A stretch of DNA of 64,000 nt, taken from the IMG/VR virus record IMGVR_UViG_3300021964_000018, positions 62,001 through 126,000 of that record. One strand, 5' to 3'. Below are positions 50,984 to 59,562 of the stretch, piece by piece. Source of the DNA: a virus. Every line of letters begins with the position of its first letter. Position 1 is the stretch's first letter. The notes beneath the pieces are model-generated. The model was not told where the DNA came from, did not search any database, and saw only the letters and a program-made list of their open reading frames with translations. Position numbers and translations under genes: made by a program.

Positions 50984-53217
50984 AAAGATCTCCTGTAATA
51001 TAATATTACTTTTAATCCTCTGGCTCCGGTTCCTGCGGTATCAACATCAATTGTTATTTGATCATCATCGTTAATTGTAGTTGTTGTAAGTGCAGCTGCT
51101 GTTGTTGCCGATGTTGAAGTTCCTTCATCAGCATCGATAGTGAGCTTATTTGTAGTCATGATCGTTGTTCCGTCAACATTAATGTCTACAGTTGTCCCGC
51201 TTGTGCCATTTGTTGACAAACTGGCACGAGGTATTTGATAGAGTTCCATTCCGAAAGGAGCACGAAGTGTAACTAAACCTGTACCTGTTTGTAAATCTGT
51301 GTTATCTGCTGAAACTGTGATCATCATAAAATCTTGAATGCTAGCTGTTTGTTCAACTTGTAGGCTACCGCTGATTAACATAGCGCCACCAAAAACAGAC
51401 ATGTCTTGACCGGTTCCTATAGAACCTGACACGTAAAAATTAGTATCACTCGGTAGGTCAGTCGCTGATGCATTACCATCTGATTGTCCTACTTCAAATT
51501 TTACCTTTCCGTCATCAAAAACTCGAAAAGGAAAAGTATAAGGATCCTCACCTACATTTGTTCTTTGTTGAAGATAAAAATCAGCGCCTCTACCTGGAGA
51601 AATATAAATATGCTCTGCTTGCTGGTATGCAAAATATGCGTTATATGATGTTCCGTCATCAGCATTTTTAAACTGAATAAAGCTAATTTCTGATTCTCCT
51701 TTTTGAAAGATTAAATCAGAACCATTGTCTATTTTAACATTGCCACTAACTACTAAATCTCCACCAAACAATGACGTACCGGAAGTACCTGTACCACCTA
51801 TTGATCCGGATACGTAAAAGAAAACATCAGCTCCCGGATCAGCAATGTTGGAATGCATATCATTAATTTGTATTTGTTCTCCAGCAAGAAAAGTATTGTT
51901 TTCACCACTTAAAAATAAGTCTAACGTACTCATTCCTAATTGATCATCTTTACCTGTTACAGTTCCTGACAGAACAAGATTTCCTCCGGAATCTAAATCC
52001 ATCAATTTAGTGCCAGTAGTGTTTAAATTTCCCATTCCATTTGCGTTATAATAAGGAATATTGTTTTTCCATTCAAATCCAGCTGTATTATATTGAGAAA
52101 AGAATACTATTTTTTGGTCATTGTCTGTCACAGTTCCGTTAAGTGCCATTCCTCCAAAATGTGAGCCAGTTTTATGTAATGTAAACATAACATTTTCTAT
52201 AGCTGAATTATTCGAGATATAAGTTAAACCTTCACCACTAGTATAATTTCCTAAAATAGGATTGTCTTTATTAATCGCAATCCCAAAACCACCCTGATCA
52301 TAAATTGGGTGTGTTCCTCCTAATTGTAATGATTCGAATGCTTTTAGATTATTTCCTTGAATATTCTCAAATCGATAGTTAGAACCACCTAAAGAAGCAC
52401 CACCATCTGTAATTGGAATAATACCAGCAGAACCAACAACCAATTGATCCTGAACAGTCACTTGGTTGTTATAACATTCAATTGCAATATTATCAATATC
52501 CCCTTCTTTTGTTACGTAAAATCTTAATCTTCCATCTCCATCGCTATCTGTTGTTGTATAAATCATTGCGGATCTTTTAAGTGTTGATGAACCTGTGTGA
52601 GCAAAGAATTGGATTCTTGCAATCTCATCATTTGTGTTGACACCGGTTGGAGAACTTGGTGTTCCTCTGGCTTTCGCGAAACTCCAATATGCACCACCAA
52701 CAGAATCCGCAGCGGAGTCTATAGAGAAGCTTGCCGCGTCTGTTGCATCTCCAACTACATGAAACTTATGCTCAGGACCAGTTATAGAAACCCACTGATC
52801 ACTTGCGTTTCTACCTCCGCCTAAGTCAGTTCCAACTCCTATAGCTTCTTTTGAGATAAGTGATCCGGAAACCTTTAGATTAAAACTTGAATCAATAAGA
52901 ATTCCGTTATTTCCTGCAAAAGATCCATCATCATTAAATTGAACATGTCTGTCTAAACCGCCTGGTGTAACTGCACCTGATCCTGTTTGGGCTGTTTGGA
53001 ATGTAAGATTGCCTGCGCCATCTGTTGTAAGCACTTGATTTGCATTTCCGTCTGTTGATGGAAAAGTATATGCATCTTCAATGCTTAATGAACCTTGTTT
53101 AATTGCAACTGATCCTGTTACGACTAAGGACGGAGTATCTGTTCCAGCTGAACCGGTTACAATAACACCTTCTCCGAAACGCATAGTTGCAGTTCCCATA
53201 TTTTTTATTTTTGCCAT
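50980..53217 (-). CDS. Long fibre-like structural protein (minus strand)
   Basis: 745 aa. Repeats such as VQFNDDGSFAGNNGILID, related to the module in the 1700 protein, and DTNFYVSGSIG/GDLVVSGNVKI strands run through it, and the end has VTVDINVDGTTIMTTNKL-type beta text. Start MAKIKNMGTATMRFGEGVIVTGSAGT. It is the longest minus-strand gene and forms a two-gene unit with the PA14-like gene, both read leftward. It is surrounded by plus-strand genes. Confidence 0.65.
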   Translation of the reverse strand: MAKIKNMGTATMRFGEGVIVTGSAGTDTPSLVVTGSVAIKQGSLSIEDAYTFPSTDGNANQVLTTDGAGNLTFQTAQTGSGAVTPGGLDRHVQFNDDGSFAGNNGILIDSSFNLKVSGSLISKEAIGVGTDLGGGRNASDQWVSITGPEHKFHVVGDATDAASFSIDSAADSVGGAYWSFAKARGTPSSPTGVNTNDEIARIQFFAHTGSSTLKRSAMIYTTTDSDGDGRLRFYVTKEGDIDNIAIECYNNQVTVQDQLVVGSAGIIPITDGGASLGGSNYRFENIQGNNLKAFESLQLGGTHPIYDQGGFGIAINKDNPILGNYTSGEGLTYISNNSAIENVMFTLHKTGSHFGGMALNGTVTDNDQKIVFFSQYNTAGFEWKNNIPYYNANGMGNLNTTGTKLMDLDSGGNLVLSGTVTGKDDQLGMSTLDLFLSGENNTFLAGEQIQINDMHSNIADPGADVFFYVSGSIGGTGTSGTSLFGGDLVVSGNVKIDNGSDLIFQKGESEISFIQFKNADDGTSYNAYFAYQQAEHIYISPGRGADFYLQQRTNVGEDPYTFPFRVFDDGKVKFEVGQSDGNASATDLPSDTNFYVSGSIGTGQDMSVFGGAMLISGSLQVEQTASIQDFMMITVSADNTDLQTGTGLVTLRAPFGMELYQIPRASLSTNGTSGTTVDINVDGTTIMTTNKLTIDADEGTSTSATTAAALTTTTINDDDQITIDVDTAGTGARGLKVILYYRRSL

Positions 53218-53281
53218 TTTAACTCCACTTTAAGTATAATTATTATTTAAGAATTATAAATTAATTAAAATGAGTTAGAAG

Positions 53282-53686
53282 ATGTATTTAAATATGCCTC
53301 GCGGGCTAGGACATGTTCCTTCCTATCAGTCATCCGCTGTTCCTTATCTTACGAGTTCTTTAATTGTTCCCGGGACAAATAATGAACCAATAGAAGTATC
53401 TTTTCCAAACGTAACTAGATTTATAATCATAACAAATACTTACGATGGTGATCAAAATATTCCCTTAAGGTTTGGGTTTAGCGCTAACGGAATTAAAGGC
53501 GTTGAAAATAATAATTACGCAATACTAAACAATGGAGAAAGCTTTGAAGCAGATTTTAGAGTTTCAAAAGTTTTTTTGTTGAGCGATTCAGTTTTTTCTA
53601 CATCCGGATCTATTGTAGCCGGATTAACTGACATTAAAGAAAATTTATTACCCAATAATTGGACAGGTTCTGCCGGGATAGGATAA
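53282..53686 (+). CDS. Small structural protein
   Basis: 134 aa. YLTSSLIVPGTNNEPIEVSFPNVTRFIIITNTY, then ANGIKGVENNNYAILNNGESF; beta-rich, no signal peptide. Shares the style of virion proteins and is coupled to the 513-aa gene. No known family. Confidence 0.5.
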   Translation: MYLNMPRGLGHVPSYQSSAVPYLTSSLIVPGTNNEPIEVSFPNVTRFIIITNTYDGDQNIPLRFGFSANGIKGVENNNYAILNNGESFEADFRVSKVFLLSDSVFSTSGSIVAGLTDIKENLLPNNWTGSAGIG

Positions 53687-55227
53687 TGGGATTTACAGAT
53701 TTAAATAATAAAAACAACAATACAACATCAACAAAAGGTAATTCAAACATTGGGTTTGGAGGTTTAGAAATAACGCAGCTGCATCCTGTTGCGCAAGGTG
53801 ATTTTGTTTACGGCATACAAACACCTCAGACTTTTGTCACTGCATCTTTTGTAGGCTCTTCTGTTACAGCAGCAGACGGGATGGCAGTATTAAATTGTGG
53901 TACTGGTGTATCCGGATCAGCTGTTTTGAATTTAAGAAGAGGTATAAAATATAGACCGGGACAAGGTTCGATTATGAGAGCGACGGCTCTTTTTGATACA
54001 CCTGTGGAAGATAATCTTCAATTACTCGGTCTAGCAAATAACGAAACCGGTTATTCATTTGGCTATCAAGGAACAAATTTTGGAATATTACACAGAGAAA
54101 CAGGTCAGCTAGAAATAAGAAAACTAACCATAACAACCGGTGCAGCAAACGGAGATACGATTACGGTTACTTTAGACGGTGACGCATTTACTTTTGATAT
54201 TACTATTGACGGCACTACTTCAACCACACAAACAGCTTATAAGTTATCTTTGCAAGATTATACTCAACTTGGAAAAACAGGATTTTTGGTTGATGTTGTG
54301 GGTTCTGATGTATATTTTATTTCCGGAAGATGTAATCCTAATTTAACAGGAACGTATTCTATTTCAGGAGGCTCAGTCGTCGGAAATTTTACACGCATAC
54401 TAGCGGGTACGGACTATACAGAAACTTTTATTCCAACAGGATCTTTTAATATTGATAAGTTAGATGGTACTGGAACTTCAGAGATGATTATTAATCCTCA
54501 AAGAGGAAACGTATATGAAATCGATTTTCAGTATCTTGGGTTTGGTAACGCAAGATTTGCCGTTGAAGATCCCAATACAGGAAGGTTTGCTAATTGTCAT
54601 ATGATTAAAAATGCAAACAATCGAACCACTCCTGTACTTAAAAACCCAAACGTTCAAATTAGATTAGAATCATCAAATAACGGAAACACCAGTGGGGTTT
54701 CGGTTAGGTCTGCTTCTATGGCAGGTTTTATTACTGGTGAAGTAGTAAAATTAGATCCAAAATTTGCTCAAAGTTTTGCTTTTGAGAATCTCAATAAAAC
54801 AACTTATCACCCGCTAGCAATGATTAAAGCAAATAGAATTCATAAAAATCAATCTTGTTTTGGAGAGTTTGATATATTAAGGTTGGCAGGTTCAAATGAA
54901 GTAAGTTCTAAAACTTTAATTATTGGTTTCTTTTTAGGCGCAGAAATAACAGGAGATGTTAATTACGAATATGTTGATGATGAAAACAGTATTGTTTCAA
55001 TAGCAACTTTAGACCCAACAACAAACTCACCTGCGAATACAATTAGTAATTTAAGTGATATTGTTCCTTTCCATGAAATTGTTGTAGGTCCTTTGGCGGG
55101 TGTATCTGAAGATTTGGACAAGCTTGAATTTATATTCCCGCCGGGTATTCCGCTTTTAATTGCTGTTAAAGCTACAAATACCGGTGTTAATGGCTCAGTT
55201 TCTATTAATTGGTTTGAGCAACAATAA
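53686..55227 (+). CDS. Structural protein, tail or surface
   Basis: 513 aa from the ATG overlapping the previous stop (TAATG); an in-frame ATG 27 bases earlier is less likely. Begins MGFTDLNNKNNNTTSTKGNS. Beta-rich with TQLHPVAQGDFVYGIQTPQTFV, RRGIKYRPGQGSIMRATALFDTP and FGFGNARFAVEDPNTGRFAN-type text (YLGFGNARFAVEDPNT). It resembles large adhesion or minor tail proteins of marine phages. No enzymatic motif. Confidence 0.6.
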   Translation: MGFTDLNNKNNNTTSTKGNSNIGFGGLEITQLHPVAQGDFVYGIQTPQTFVTASFVGSSVTAADGMAVLNCGTGVSGSAVLNLRRGIKYRPGQGSIMRATALFDTPVEDNLQLLGLANNETGYSFGYQGTNFGILHRETGQLEIRKLTITTGAANGDTITVTLDGDAFTFDITIDGTTSTTQTAYKLSLQDYTQLGKTGFLVDVVGSDVYFISGRCNPNLTGTYSISGGSVVGNFTRILAGTDYTETFIPTGSFNIDKLDGTGTSEMIINPQRGNVYEIDFQYLGFGNARFAVEDPNTGRFANCHMIKNANNRTTPVLKNPNVQIRLESSNNGNTSGVSVRSASMAGFITGEVVKLDPKFAQSFAFENLNKTTYHPLAMIKANRIHKNQSCFGEFDILRLAGSNEVSSKTLIIGFFLGAEITGDVNYEYVDDENSIVSIATLDPTTNSPANTISNLSDIVPFHEIVVGPLAGVSEDLDKLEFIFPPGIPLLIAVKATNTGVNGSVSINWFEQQ

Positions 55228-55237
55228 TTAAAATAAT

Positions 55238-55265
55238 TTGTAAAAACTTTAAAAATTAGTATAAT
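55238..55265 (+). promoter_or_regulatory. Sigma-70-type promoter of the tmRNA
   Basis: TTGTAA, 16-base spacer, TATAAT. The expected start is about 12 bases before the mature 5' end at 55285, so a short leader would be trimmed, as with tRNAs. Confidence 0.65.
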
Positions 55266-55284
55266 AAATAAGTATTTATATTTT

Positions 55285-55652
55285 GGGCCCGCAAAGGTTT
55301 CGACGGGGTAGGAGTAAGTGTTGTGGTGCATGTAGGTAAGAATCAGCCTTAATTGTTCAAAAATTTTATAAATGCCAATAATAATAAGCATTTCGCTCTT
55401 GCAGCTTAACAGCCTTTAGCGACGTCTGAATAGAATATGTATGGGTATCTATTTGGGCGTGTAAGACCATACTAATCCTGAGAGTCGTTTTAATGGTGGC
55501 GGCTTAGGGGATAATAAAGGAACCAGGTAAAATCCATTACGTGTTATTCTAGGGTTCTCTCTTCCAATTTAATACGTATAATTGAGAGTAAACATGTAGG
55601 ACCACTATTTATTTTATGCCGGACGGGGGTTCGACTCCCCCCGGGTCCACCA
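55285..55652 (+). ncRNA. ssrA: tmRNA (SsrA)
   Basis: 368 nt. The 5' arm GGGCCCG pairs with CGGGTCC before the encoded CCA, including a G-T at the third pair, the alanine-identity G3-U70. The D-like loop holds GGTTTCGACGGGG and the T arm GGGGGTTCGACTCCCCC. An internal reading frame at 55374-55409 starts GCC and ends TAA, giving the tag A-N-N-N-K-H-F-A-L-A-A. The LAA end is the normal degradation signal. It rescues stalled ribosomes by adding this tag. The phage carries its own copy, with its own promoter and an encoded CCA end. Confidence 0.95.
55374..55409 (+). other. tmRNA proteolysis-tag reading frame
   Basis: Encodes ANNNKHFALAA then TAA. Ala as resume codon and the LAA terminus match the family. 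The tag's middle (NNNKHF) is not the familiar E. coli ANDENYALAA and can serve as a host marker. Confidence 0.9.
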
Positions 55653-55662
55653 CTTAAAAATG

Positions 55663-55691
55663 TTGTACAAATAAAAAAGACAACGTATAAT
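55663..55691 (+). promoter_or_regulatory. Sigma-70-type promoter for hsp20
   Basis: TTGTAC, 17-base spacer, TATAAT, right after the tmRNA 3' end. This is the best sigma-70 match I find in the window. Confidence 0.7.
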
Positions 55692-55756
55692 TATTATTGC
55701 AACGCCATAATGGGTTGTATACATAAGTCAAAACTTGCTTACATAAGGAGGATAAT

Positions 55757-56191
55757 ATGACAAGGTTTGCATTAACTCACGTACCCGCATTGTTAGGAAA
55801 CGGTGCAATTGACAGGCTTTTTGAGGAATTTTTTCAAAACCCGGAGCCCTATGTCAAACAAACAACAAACGGATATCCACTAACAGATATCTACAAAGAA
55901 GAAGACGGCAGTCAAGTGATCGAAATGGCACTGGCTGGATTTTCTAAAGAAGACATCCTTATTAATACTGAGGCGAATAAAATTACTATCAGCGCTGACG
56001 GTTCTAAATTAAAGGGTCAACTAGCAGAAAATCGACGTCGAATTGCAAAGCGAGCATTTAAGAAATCATTTGTTGACTACCACAATACACTTGATTTTGG
56101 AAACTCAAATGCAACATTTGAAAACGGTTTGTTAAGAATTCAAATTCCTTTGCGGGATGAAGTTAAACCACGTCAAATTACTATTAAGTAA
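55757..56191 (+). CDS. Small heat-shock protein (Hsp20/alpha-crystallin)
   Basis: 144 aa, preceded by AAGGAGG. PLTDIYKEEDGSQVIEMALAGFSKEDI is the start of the alpha-crystallin domain, and NATFENGLLRIQIPL the conserved end (A-x-x-x-N-G-[LV]-L-x-[IV]-x-[IV]-P). It binds unfolded proteins without ATP. With GroEL and the J-like protein it gives the phage three chaperone classes. Its own promoter lies upstream. Confidence 0.9.
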   Translation: MTRFALTHVPALLGNGAIDRLFEEFFQNPEPYVKQTTNGYPLTDIYKEEDGSQVIEMALAGFSKEDILINTEANKITISADGSKLKGQLAENRRRIAKRAFKKSFVDYHNTLDFGNSNATFENGLLRIQIPLRDEVKPRQITIK

Positions 56192-56211
56192 ATAATTTTA
56201 TATAAATCTTT

Positions 56212-56256
56212 AATATCTCTAACTTTAACAAATAGTTATTGTTAGAGATATTTTTT
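56212..56256 (+). promoter_or_regulatory. AAATA-loop hairpin C
   Basis: ATATCTCTAAC pairs perfectly with GTTAGAGATAT (11 bp); inside is TT-TAAC-AAATA-GTTA-TT, with inner TAAC/GTTA stem and AAATA loop. TTTTTT follows. The stem differs in sequence from A, B and D but keeps the shape and loop. Located 14 bases before ATG 56270. Confidence 0.7.
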
Positions 56257-56269
56257 AATTGGAGAAAAA

Positions 56270-56779
56270 ATGAAACTTAATAGAAAAAACTTAAGAAAAT
56301 TAATTAACGAAGTTCTCACTGAATCTAAAGTTAATAGAAACCCTATTTACGCTAGAAACCCTGCATTTCTTTATCAGAACATTGCAAAGCCTGGACCTGG
56401 TAACGTGGAACTATATCAAAATATGGCCAAACCATCACAGTTTAAAGTAGACGGTCCTGATTTAGAAAGTGCATTAAGAGCTATGAAAAAAGAAAACAAT
56501 GTAAAGAATTTAGAAGGGCGCTACGAAGTTATTCTTCAACACTTAGTAGATTCTCGTTATTATACACCAGCTAATAAATCTTTCTTAATGGATGAATTTA
56601 GATTAATATTAAGAGATATGGAAAATTATATGACACACGAATTAGACGCTAATACCTTAGCACGAATTACCAGCGCAGGAAAAGATGATGATGATCCTTT
56701 GAGCCCAAGAAAAATTATTTATGACTTTTTCAAGTTTGGTAAGGGAAACTTAGAACATGATGGATTTGCAGGATTTTAA
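56270..56779 (+). CDS. MKLNR-motif protein
   Basis: 169 aa, TTGGAG upstream. Tag MKLNRKNLRKLINEVLTE has L-I-N-E. The rest is helical, with a duplicated NPxFLYQN-type text (YQNIAKPGPG and YQNMAKP) and a C-terminal helix bundle. Likely capsid-internal by the tag inference; no family. Confidence 0.6.
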   Translation: MKLNRKNLRKLINEVLTESKVNRNPIYARNPAFLYQNIAKPGPGNVELYQNMAKPSQFKVDGPDLESALRAMKKENNVKNLEGRYEVILQHLVDSRYYTPANKSFLMDEFRLILRDMENYMTHELDANTLARITSAGKDDDDPLSPRKIIYDFFKFGKGNLEHDGFAGF

Positions 56780-56816
56780 TTAATTGTATAAAAGCTAAAA
56801 AGCTAAAATCTTTATA

Positions 56817-56853
56817 AACCTCTGTTTGTAGCAAATAGTTATAAACGGAGGTT
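56817..56853 (+). promoter_or_regulatory. AAATA-loop hairpin A, with ribosome site in its stem
   Basis: AACCTCTGTTT pairs with AAACGGAGGTT (11 bp, one T-G); inside G-TAGC-AAATA-GTTA-T. GGAGG, seven bases before ATG 56859, is in the right arm. Nearly identical to B at 58486. Confidence 0.7.
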
Positions 56854-56858
56854 GTTTT

Positions 56859-58463
56859 ATGTTTATAAATGAAAATAGAATTAATGAAATTATACGACAT
56901 GTAATTTTAGAAAACATGGCACAGATGGGCCGAGCTTTTTTTGATAGTAAAGAAAGGAAAGCACAAGTTGAAAAAGAGCATCAAAGAAAAAGTAAAATTG
57001 CATATAAAAATCTAATACAAAACATGCATGCATTTATTAAAAACGAAGATTTGAATTCTATTATTTCATTCATTGTAAATAAGTCAGACACATATCTATT
57101 AGGTCCAGCTTATAATTATTACTTTAAAGGAAAGATTAATTATGTGCCATCTGGTACATCAGGTTATGCAGGATCAGACGCACTTAAAAAAGAATTTTTT
57201 GATTATATGTCTGAAAACGGGAAGGAAAAGTTATCAAAATTTTTAAATAGCTTGATCAAAAAAATAGGTCCCGGTTTAGAAAATGTCAAGCCAGGTTCCG
57301 GAACTAGTTCTGCAGATGAACAATTTTTAAGAGTGTTGGAGGATTACAAAAGACAGTTTTATAGTGCAATTGAATCTAACAAAAAAGATTTGGAAAAAAT
57401 AATTTCGCTTAATGAAAAGTCTATTAACTACATAGAAAACTTTAAAAACAAATATGACAAGCAAGGTTTTGATTTTGATGCACCAGGTGATTTTGAAAAA
57501 AGAGCGACTAAAAAAGAGTTTGATAATGTTGAAAAGGCAGAAGAATATAAGAAATTAACATTTGAAAAGTTTGAAGAAAAAATAATTTCAATAACTAAAA
57601 ACGAATATATAAGTTATAATTTAATTGCAGTTTTACAACAGATTTTAAAAAAACACATAAGTGATTTAAAAATTTCAAAGTCTGATAATATTATTGCACA
57701 AGCAAGAGTTGATAAGCGAAACTATTCAGAAGTAATAAAAAACAACCCCGGTTGGTTTATTGTACATTATATTAATGCATTTACTGAGCAAGACTATCAG
57801 GACGTTTTTCCTGGCGTATTATCTTGGGTCAACTATTTTGGAGGTAAAAGATCAAAAGATGAATTTGCAGGTGTTGCTTATCACAAAGATAATAAATACT
57901 TAGGAGATAATATTGGAAGAGGGACAGGAACAAGAGACAAATTACCAAGAGTAGGCGCTATACTGCAGGGATATGTTACTGCTATTTATGATGGCGATGT
58001 TGGGTCAACTACTTTTTCTCAAAGTAACCCTTATGGCGGTCAAAGAGAAGAAAGCGGATTTACAAGATACGCAGGTGATATGGGTGATTATTCTAGTCAA
58101 AGTAAAAGATTAATTATCGATTTAGAAAAATATAAAGAAAGTGTACAGGGAAAGGATTTTCTTTACAATGAAGGTTTTATAGACAATTGGCAGCCAACAG
58201 GAATAATAGCTGATTGGGAAGAAATTAAAAAAGTTTATATTAATAATGCAAATTCATTTTATCCAGAGTTAAGCGGGAAAGAAAAACCAGAAATTGTTAA
58301 AGCGTTATCAAACATTCTTTTGAGGATACCGCTAGCTTGCCAAGAAAAAGGCATGAAAATATTTGATAAAAACTTTAATGAAATTAACGCAAAAGATTTT
58401 ATAAAAATACTTAAAGATATGATAGATAACATATCTAATGTTTTATCTAGTCCTGGAAAATAA
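56859..58463 (+). CDS. Large unknown protein, paralogue of the 20509 protein
   Basis: 534 aa, ATG after a hairpin-bound GGAGG. N-terminus MFINENRINEIIRHVILENM is a loose tag version with I-L-E. The region with GGQREESGFTRYA and EGFIDNWQPTGIIADWE repeats the one in the 20509 protein. The rest is Lys/Glu-rich and helical. No known domain. The paralogous pair suggests a duplicated effector or internal virion protein. Confidence 0.6.
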   Translation: MFINENRINEIIRHVILENMAQMGRAFFDSKERKAQVEKEHQRKSKIAYKNLIQNMHAFIKNEDLNSIISFIVNKSDTYLLGPAYNYYFKGKINYVPSGTSGYAGSDALKKEFFDYMSENGKEKLSKFLNSLIKKIGPGLENVKPGSGTSSADEQFLRVLEDYKRQFYSAIESNKKDLEKIISLNEKSINYIENFKNKYDKQGFDFDAPGDFEKRATKKEFDNVEKAEEYKKLTFEKFEEKIISITKNEYISYNLIAVLQQILKKHISDLKISKSDNIIAQARVDKRNYSEVIKNNPGWFIVHYINAFTEQDYQDVFPGVLSWVNYFGGKRSKDEFAGVAYHKDNKYLGDNIGRGTGTRDKLPRVGAILQGYVTAIYDGDVGSTTFSQSNPYGGQREESGFTRYAGDMGDYSSQSKRLIIDLEKYKESVQGKDFLYNEGFIDNWQPTGIIADWEEIKKVYINNANSFYPELSGKEKPEIVKALSNILLRIPLACQEKGMKIFDKNFNEINAKDFIKILKDMIDNISNVLSSPGK

Positions 58464-58485
58464 AATATTTTATCATAATCTTATA

Positions 58486-58526
58486 AACCTCTGTTTGTAG
58501 CAAATAGTTATAAGCAGAGGTATTTT
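58486..58526 (+). promoter_or_regulatory. AAATA-loop hairpin B, upstream of the histidine kinase gene
   Basis: ACCTCTGTTT pairs with AAGCAGAGGT (10 bp, one T-G at another position than in A), inside G-TAGC-AAATA-GTTA-T, then ATTTTT and ATG. AGAGG in the right arm is the likely ribosome site. Differences from A keep pairing. Confidence 0.7.
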
Positions 58527-58527
58527 T

Positions 58528-59562
58528 ATGCAAGCAAGAAAAGGTGAATGGTTTTCTTTATCATGGGATATTATAGGTACTCATGATGAAAAAGCATATA
58601 GTCATTTTTATAATGCTCCTAAATTTTTGTATGCAGAAGAAGACAGCAAACAAATTGAAGCTGAAGTCATTAATGAATTTTATCGATTACGGCTGGCCAG
58701 AATATTTATCACATCAGTTTTCGTAACTGATACAGAAGGAAATAAAGTCCCTACACATTATCGAATTGGTGAATTTATGCCAGGAGATAATAAATCTTAT
58801 GACAAATGGTTGGCAAGGTACCATAAGATTAATTTTGAAGTTACGGAATATGTTCGTGCTAAAGAAGCACTAAATCAAAAAAATGTATATCTTGAACATT
58901 CGGCTAAAATTATTCGTCATGATATGCATAGCGGAATTAATACTTACATTCCACGAGGATTTAAAAGTTTAATTCGTAGATTACCAGAAAACATAATTAA
59001 AGAAAACCGTTTAGAAACTGCGCTTAAGCTATTAAAAGAAGGTATTGATCACGCCCAGAGAGTTTATAGTGGAGTTTATGCATTCACAAACTTGGTAAAA
59101 GAAGATAGCGTTTTAGAACAAGAAATATGCGATTTGAGAGAAGTAATTAAAGATTATCTCAGAGGAACAGCATATTCAGACCAAGTTATTGTTGAAGAAT
59201 TAATTGAATTAGAGGTTAATAGTTCTTTATTTTGCACAGCAATCGACAACTTAATAAGAAACGGTTTAAAATATAATGACAGTCCAACCAAATTTGTTCG
59301 TATATATATGGAAGATGAAGAAACAATCTGTGTCCAAGATAATGGTAGGGGATTGTCCCGAAGAGACTTTTTATATTTTTGCAAACCTTATGTAAGAAAA
59401 AGAGGTCAAGCTGAGTCTGGCTCAGGTTTAGGGCTTAACATCGCAGCTGCTATATTTACAGAGCACGGTTTTTCAATTGACCCAGAAAAGTTAGAAAATG
59501 GCACAATTATGAGGATAAAATTAAATGCAGGTGATAAAAAGTATATTATTAGTGGACGATGA
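58528..59562 (+). CDS. Sensor histidine kinase, phage-encoded
   Basis: 344 aa. No membrane segment is seen, so it is cytosolic. Residues 1-120 may be an input domain, then a helix KEALNQKNVYLEHSAKIIRHDMHSG with the H box (candidate phosphate-accepting His near 131). The N box is AIDNLIRNGLKYND at about 238, G1 VQDNGRGLS near 270, and G2 GSGLGLNIAAAI near 298. These are all parts of a HATPase_c kinase. It is followed, with overlap, by a response-regulator gene. The leader has the AAATA-loop hairpin. The signal it senses is unknown. Confidence 0.85.
   Translation: MQARKGEWFSLSWDIIGTHDEKAYSHFYNAPKFLYAEEDSKQIEAEVINEFYRLRLARIFITSVFVTDTEGNKVPTHYRIGEFMPGDNKSYDKWLARYHKINFEVTEYVRAKEALNQKNVYLEHSAKIIRHDMHSGINTYIPRGFKSLIRRLPENIIKENRLETALKLLKEGIDHAQRVYSGVYAFTNLVKEDSVLEQEICDLREVIKDYLRGTAYSDQVIVEELIELEVNSSLFCTAIDNLIRNGLKYNDSPTKFVRIYMEDEETICVQDNGRGLSRRDFLYFCKPYVRKRGQAESGSGLGLNIAAAIFTEHGFSIDPEKLENGTIMRIKLNAGDKKYIISGR

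Noticed and set aside
50400-53281. An invertible fibre segment with inverted repeats at its ends
   Set aside because: I compared the flanks near 50420 and 53218-53281 and found no matching inverted repeats and no recombinase nearby. The minus orientation alone does not show a switch.
55653-55756. tRNA gene next to the tmRNA
   Set aside because: No cloverleaf is visible; the gap holds the hsp20 promoter and leader.
20509-58463. ADP-ribosyltransferase domain in the paralogous proteins
   Set aside because: Packaged T4 Alt made this tempting, but I could not see an R-S-ExE set in consistent order in both proteins.
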